From Echinarachnius parma (lineage: Eukaryota; Echinodermata; Echinoidea; Clypeasteroida; Echinarachniidae), in contig JBAMJV010009384.1 in assembly GCA_037951105.1 (NCBI GenBank), forward strand, positions 33,049 through 97,048: a stretch of 64,000 nt of DNA. The letters are read 5' to 3'. Shown piece after piece: positions 45,790 to 64,000 of the stretch. Position 1 is the stretch's first letter. Each line of letters begins with the position of its first letter. The position numbers were made by a program, and so were the translations under genes. The notes beneath the pieces are model-generated. The model did no database searches, was not told the origin of the DNA, and saw nothing but the letters and a program-made list of their open reading frames with translations.

Positions 45790-46187
45790 CAAGCCTCCAC
45801 ACTTATTTTTTCCTACTTTCCTGTCACTGCAAATTAAAGGGATATAGTAACTTTGTTGACATGTGCAAAAAGTGATGAATGGTTGATGCAATGTATATTG
45901 TTGTTATCTCATATGTACACAGGGTATTGTGTAGAAATTTCAAGTCAAATATACATTGTAAGGCCAAGTAATGAGCGAAAATGCAAAGTGATATTCAGTA
46001 ACTCACTTTGTACACGGAAGAAAAACTCGCCCAGAGTTTTTCTTATCTGAATACTTCAATCATACATATCTTTGTAACGAAAGGGAAATTTGTAAAGAAT
46101 TACATTTTTCTCTTGTAATTGAACAGAAATTTTAGTTGCCTGACATCAATGTCAATTGGGCAAGTGCCAGTGTCATGCCCTGCATAA
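45790..46187. mobile_element. Family L repeat split by family B MITE
   Basis: The left GCCTCCACACTTATTTTT and right GGGCAAGTGCCAGTGTC are family L; between them lies AAAGGGATATAGTAACTTTG to CGAAAGGGAAATTTG of family B. Confidence 0.65.
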
Positions 46188-46339
46188 TACAAAATCATTC
46201 ACATAATCAATTATGCCTACTACATAATACTTTCAAAATATAGGAAGACAAATAAACTCAGAACAAATATGAAACATTAATTTTGTAGTATGAAATAAAA
46301 ATGTACAGCAAATATGTTTTCAGTAAAAAAAAATTTTTT

Positions 46340-46990
46340 TTAAAGGGTACCACCACCCAAAAATAATATTCTTATTAAAGAAAGGTAACATCTTTAGTAT
46401 TCCATTCCATCAACAAGTTCACAAAAATATGTTTCCAGAAAGAAAACAAATATAATTGGAAACGCATCACCATTCTAAAGCATGCGTTCATGCAGTCTGA
46501 ATTACGCTGACTGCTATGTGTGCGGTGAATTGCAATGCGTGCAGAGCGAACGAATCGCCCGGGAATCTATTGTTTACAAACGCGCGCGTGAATAGCTGCA
46601 TTGGCGCACTCGCAAATGGTTGGCCCGTATGTTTCCAGAAAGAAAACAAATATAATTGGAAACGCATCACCATTCTAAAGCATGCGTTCATGCAGTCTGA
46701 ATTACGCTGACTGCTATGTGTGCGGTGAATTGCAATGCGTGCAGAGCGAACGAATCGCCCGGGAATCTATTGTTTACAAACGCGCGCGTGAATAGCTGCA
46801 TTGGCGCACTCGCAAATGGTTGGCCCGTATGGAACCAGTAAATAGCAGTGGTTCCGTAAGTGGTGGAAATTAATTGCTTTGTTTATGAATTACACAACCC
46901 TTTGCAAAATGTTGGGTATCTATTTGATATCACAAAACGGTACCAAAACATATAATAATGTGTTGTTCTTTGCCTGGTGGTCCCCTTTAA
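46340..46990. mobile_element. TTAA MITE family D with internal 200-bp tandem duplication
   Basis: TTAAAGGGTACCACCACCCA to GCCTGGTGGTCCCCTTTAA. The segment 46431-46630 is repeated directly at 46631-46830 with no differences that I could see. Confidence 0.9.
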
Positions 46991-47754
46991 GTAGCAAAAA
47001 TGTACAAGGAAATATTTTGGAATGTGTTTGTTATCCCTTATCATTCATCTTTGAAACAATGTTTATTTCCAAATCCGGTTCTAAATAACTGCTACCAACA
47101 AAATAATAATTTAAATATAGTCAAAAATTTTAAATATGAAGCTTACTGATATATTTCATTTCATTTCATTTCATTTTATTTCCACATTCTGCATTAAAAT
47201 ATAAAGATAGTATTTGCAGTTTTTAGTCAAAGAAGAAAACAATTTATTTATTTCTGTAAATCCCATTACAAAATATCCTAATCATTAACAAAAATGTGTT
47301 TTTTTTGTTGTTGAGAGGTGGCAGTAATAGATTTAACAAGCGCGACACCAAAGTGTTTCGGCAATAATAAACCACTTAATATGTACATTTTCAAGTGTTT
47401 TATTACAAACAAACAAAAAGGATGACATAAATATGTTGATCAACATGAAAGATGATCATAAAGAGGTAATAGAACAAGAAAAAGTACAGAGGAGTTGAGA
47501 TAAAATCTATGATGATACTCTGTAAAATATAACTCTACAATAATGAGAATCGTACATTTAATATACATGTGTGTATATTGCTACTTATTTCTTCTTAATA
47601 CATGTCGCTATATACATATTAAAGGCACATGCACATTTGACAAACTCTTCCACTAATTTCAGTTTTGGCTCAACAGACACCACGTCTTTAAGGGAAAAAA
47701 ACATGAAAGCAAAAGCGCTGCTATCAATGTATTAAGTGCCCATATCTATCGGTA
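46991..47754. other. AT-rich intergenic sequence, no gene seen
   Basis: A (CATTT)n run lies near 47156-47180; nothing else recognised. Confidence 0.5.
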
Positions 47755-48150
47755 AACAAAAGGTAAATGAACAAGGAAAATTGAGTTTCCGAGGGATACA
47801 TGTATGAGCCCGAGACCTTAAGATTGCTAGACCGGGGCCCTGTTTCATAAAACTATCGTTGTAAGTGGCCAATGATTGTAACTACCATGGCAACAGCTTC
47901 AATGTTCAATGCTGATTGGTTGTTGACCTAATAGTTACAATAATTGGACACGTACAATTGCAAGAGTTTTATGAAACGGGCCACGGTGCTCTACCGACTG
48001 AGCTACAGGAGCCCATCTATCGGTTGTTCGTCTCTGAAACCCTCTTCAATGTTTGTGATGGTCAGAAGCTATTATAAACCTGACACATACCAGAAGGAAA
48101 AGGAATTAACTTGGGGATATGTGCGGCGAGGGATCACCAAAGTGATGCAG
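47755..48150 (-). mobile_element. tRNA-derived SINE S1 split by a foldback MITE
   Basis: The minus strand gives CTGTAGCTCAGTCGGTAGAG near 48000. The foldback at 47834-47982 (GGGCCCTGTTTCATAAAACT and its inverse) interrupts it between CTAGACC and CGGTGCTC. Confidence 0.65.
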
Positions 48151-48653
48151 CTTTTTAGTATAAATTATTTAAAACACAGAGGTTCAAACAATCATAATTT
48201 TCTTTCTCTTTTTATCGATTTTAAACAATTTTTTTCCAAATAATTGCTTGCATTCGTCTTCTTTTATTGATAACAAATTTTTAAGACATTTCCTTCCCCG
48301 TTAAAGTAATTTTTTTGAAATCATGATTTTTATATCAGGTCATAATATTACATTTAATACTTTGCTAGCATCTCGACTTACAGAACAAAAATCAGTAAGC
48401 CATTGATTGTACGATATGCATCAACAAGTTAAATAAAAATCAAACGAAATATGAAACTCTCATAAAGAAAGTAATATAAAATCAAATTCAGACTTTTGCA
48501 TCCTTTTGAAAAATTAAAAGGCAATACGTTGTCCTGAAACTGGATAGAGATGGTTATGATTTTGATGCAAATTTTTTAGGATGAATCAGTTATCCAATCA
48601 AACAAATGTAGAAGTGAAAACAAGTCAAAAGCTGAAGTAAAGACAGGCAGTAT

Positions 48654-49064
48654 TTAAAGGGATCTGGTAACCTTTTTCTGAATCTACTAAACTGACTTCC
48701 ATCTCTAGTGATTCTTTTTTTCATGCTTCATTGTTTTCCTGTTACTAATAGAAGTATAAAACCAGCTTTGAATTTTCAAATGTTCTCTTTGTTATTCAGA
48801 GATATTCATGGTTTCATTAAAAAAAAGAAAATCTTGCGGATCATTCCAACTGTGTACAAACTTATAACGGTGAGTTGAGCAAATATCAATTTGTATTTTT
48901 ACTCATCCTCGTCCATATGACATTCATTTTGACATTAAACAGGGAATTTTCACACATTCAGTGGACATATCAGATTACAGAAATGCATGATTGTATTATA
49001 TTATAATTTTTTTCTTCATTTTTTGCATTATGGCGACATACATGTAGTTACTAGATCCCTTTAA
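48654..49064. mobile_element. TTAA-bounded MITE, family B diverged copy
   Basis: TTAAAGGGATCTGGTAACCT to its inverse with GTTACTAGATCCCTTTAA. Confidence 0.8.
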
Positions 49065-49177
49065 TTATGGGTGGAATCATACAGAATTATACAGAATTAT
49101 ACAGAGTCCACAGGTCTGTTATGAACCTGTCTATAGAGACCACTCGTCTATAATGTCCACCCGCTTATAAAGACCAC

Positions 49178-49183
49178 TTTATT
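49178..49183 (-). promoter_or_regulatory. Candidate UXS1 poly(A) signal (AATAAA)
   Basis: An AATAAA on the minus strand about 200 bp beyond the UXS1 stop, just inside a TATAGAGACCAC-type repeat. Confidence 0.35.
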
Positions 49184-49382
49184 TCCTATTCCTAGAGTAG
49201 AATTTAGAGACAGACTGAAGGTAGTTGCCCAGTCCCTTTTTCGAAGATGCAAAAGACTGAATTGGTCAGAAAAATGTAAAAATATGAAGACTTTGTTATA
49301 ATAATAATATTTAATAATAGGTTTGATTTATATAGCGCCTGATATGATAAGATAGCATCTCTATAAAGCGCTTTGCACTTTA

Positions 49383-61731
<12,349 letters not shown>

Positions 61732-62139
61732 CTGTACAACAACAACAAAAACAGCACAAAGAAAGAAAACTTATTGTCAGTTAACACTCCATCCCTGACC
61801 AATGTAAGATCAGTGGTACTATTGAATTGAATTGATCATTTATTTCAAATCTCATAAAATACATAACATTACAAAGCACAACAAAAATTACACAATTAAA
61901 CAAAAGATAAATACAAATTATGAGAATGAGGAGACAGCTAGAAAGAGCAAAATAGCCCTATTAGATGCTGCCACCAAATACATAAAATTGAATTTAGACC
62001 TCACCCTACATAAACTTAGGAATAATTATGGAACACATTGTAAATAATAATGAAAACATGGGATGGCCGCATGACAAGTCTTGCTAGTCCTACTAGGAAA
62101 ATTGTGATGGTTTAGCCCAAGTATTTTGTTAGAGATTGA

Positions 62140-62379
62140 TATGGTTGCTCGTGGCTATTATGCTCACCAGGGAGTTGAGAAAGTTGCACAATGAAGGCGC
62201 AGGTTTCAAATGTGCCCAGATGACCGGGGGTAATAATGATAATTGTGCGCCACAAGTGTCTGCAGACAGATGTGCGGGCAGTTTGAAATATACATATATT
62301 ATACTTATTATTATCATAATTATCATTATAATTACTAGCATTATTATTACATGTATTATTATTATTATCGTTATTATTA

Positions 62380-62419
<40 letters not shown>

Positions 62420-62505
62420 CATTGTACTATCATCATCATCATCAATATTCATCATCATCATCATCATCATAATTATCATTATTATTATTAATATTATTAC
62501 TACTA
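62140..62505 (+). mobile_element. SINE-like repeat followed by (TTA)n
   Basis: GCTCACCAGGGAGTTGAGAA and GACCGGGGGTAATAATGATA match the 10197 element. The TTATTATCATTATTATT tail has expanded to about 200 bp. Confidence 0.7.
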
Positions 62506-62746
62506 TGAATAATGGATTAAATTAGGGGATGTAGAGGGCACTGTTCGAAAGGTTACACTGCAGGTCAAATATTATCGTAACTAGGCTAGTATGTCCGCAC
62601 TCCCTGTGCAAACATGTAATACCGAGCCAGTGTATGTTTTGCATTGTGTGTGCAAAGCGTTTTGCACGATGGCACTGCCCATCTGATTTACAAATCTGAA
62701 ACACATTTAACGGATGCCTTTGAACATCATCATTGTAAATGTTTAC

Positions 62747-63134
62747 TTAAAGGGATCTAGTAACTTTGTTGACATGTGCAAAAAGTGATGAATGGTTGAT
62801 GCAATGTATATTATTGTTATCTTCATATGTCCACAGGGTATTGTGTGAAAATTTCAAGTCAAATGGACATTGCATGGCCAAGTAATGAGCGAAAATGCAA
62901 AGTGATATTCAGTAACTCACTGCACTCATTTTGTACACAGAAGAAAAACTCGCCCGGAGTTTTTCGTATCTGAATACTTCGATCGTACATATCTTTTGTA
63001 ACGAAAGGGAAATTTGAAAAACCGAAACCTGTCCCATGATTTTATTGTTAATACGAATACAACAAGGTATGAGGGAACCGCTAGAATGAAAAATTTATTT
63101 TGAGGATTTGGACAATGTTACTAAGTCCCTTTAA
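62747..63134. mobile_element. TTAA-bounded MITE, family B full copy
   Basis: TTAAAGGGATCTAGTAACTT to TGTTACTAAGTCCCTTTAA. 388 bp; a clear reference copy for the family. Confidence 0.9.
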
Positions 63135-64000
63135 GGACAATTAACAGTTTAAAGCAACTTAGCAGGGTGCATACAGAGCCCCGATGGCCCCCCCTCATAT
63201 CCCAAGTAACGAAGGTTCTCTTCGGTAACTAGCGCTAAGTTCATTCAATGTGTGCTTCTCCACTTGTTGATAAATGTCATTTAGTCTCCGTTTGCTGATA
63301 AATATTTGCTCTAAAGTTTAGAGCCAGTTGTTAAATAGGCTGTGAGACTGGGTCTATACTCGAGAAATGGGGCATTTAGCACAATTTACATAGGGTCAAT
63401 CTACCGAGGGATATATGGGGCCTAAACAAATAGCCAACACTACTACGCCTTCCAGACTGTCTTCTAACACTGGTGTGACACAGCTGAAATAGAAAAATAA
63501 ATCTCCAAAACCCTACAGTTTGTCATGCGTGGGAGAGACTCACTTTTATCAGTGTGACGAAGATGAAGTAGCAAAACAAAACTAGATCTATAACCCTAAA
63601 GATTGTTATGTATGGGAGTGTTCACAAGAAACACCAACGGTTCACTATAATCTTAACTAGGCAAGGTATCGCACACTGCATACACAGAGACAGTGTGTAT
63701 TTTGCCCCATGCGCAAGGCATTTACAAGATGGCACCACGCCTCAGAATTCCAAACCACCTTTAATTGGATAGCAGGTGTGAAATCAGGTTATATAGCACT
63801 GTTTTTCCCTGCAGGGGATCACTTTAAGTGGCCACAATTGCCAGGTTGGCTGCTAAAGACAGTAATTGGTCTTCTCAGCGGACTTTCATCAAGACTTTCT
63901 CCCGATGCGACCTAACCCTAAAAAGGCCGGGCTACTTTCTATGGCCGGGGGGGGGGGGCCATTATGGCCCCCCTTAAGATCTCGGCCGCGAAGCTGCGCG
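63135..64000. other. No gene recognised
   Basis: Mixed unique sequence ending in a poly-G run and CCGCGAAGCTGCGCG. The short frame at 63709-63915 has no recognisable content. UXS1's missing first exon was not found here. Confidence 0.5.

Noticed and set aside
62129-62525. Ile and Met-rich frames
   Set aside because: They come from an expanded TTA/ATC tract after a SINE.

Overview
The window is animal (metazoan) nuclear DNA. Genes are split into short exons with GT-AG introns, and AT-rich introns are crowded with short inverted-repeat transposons, tRNA-derived SINEs, microsatellites and minisatellites. The two conserved genes align readily with vertebrate orthologues, and the repeat style suggests a marine invertebrate, perhaps an ambulacrarian deuterostome. 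That placement is a weak inference.

Three host genes can be reconstructed with consistent splice phases. (1) CDC16/APC6, + strand: 15 coding exons from 4304 to the stop at 41002, giving about 561 residues; the extreme N-terminus was not found in the window. (2) UXS1 (UDP-glucuronate decarboxylase), - strand: 10 coding exons from 61731 down to the stop at 49383, lacking about the first 60 residues. It faces CDC16 tail to tail. Two of its exons each carry a one-base frame break. (3) A three-exon gene on the - strand, 34648 down to 29318, lies inside the 15.9-kb intron 12 of CDC16. It encodes a 251-residue type I membrane protein with signal peptide, one Ig-like domain, short stalk, transmembrane helix and acidic tail. 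I cannot assign it to a named family.

Mobile DNA includes a 4.1-kb LTR element (14554-18640) carrying only Gag-protease; a broken L2/CR1-like LINE (about 37605-40130); a mariner remnant (31005-31603); hAT-like MITEs with 8-bp target duplications; several foldback families; and at least five short families bounded by TTAA with AGG(G/T)- or AGTG-type ends, piggyBac-like. Several elements are nested in one another.

The most striking signal is a set of exon echoes. At least eight exons of CDC16 and UXS1 have partial copies in the adjacent intron or flank, from one copy up to about eight in tandem. They follow one rule: echoes upstream of the true exon carry the acceptor side and 5' part, and echoes downstream carry the 3' part and donor or 3' side. 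This is what tandem duplication with one breakpoint inside the exon would leave. Neither gene needs the copies, but several are in frame and keep a splice site.

Layout: 1-4300 upstream sequence or first intron with a C-rich minisatellite; 4304-19850 CDC16 exons 1-12 with the exon-5 array and the LTR element; 19851-35747 giant intron with the Ig gene; 35748-41002 CDC16 exons 13-15 around the LINE; 41003-49382 intergenic MITE-rich DNA; 49383-61731 UXS1; 61732-64000 UXS1 upstream or first intron with SINE and MITE copies.
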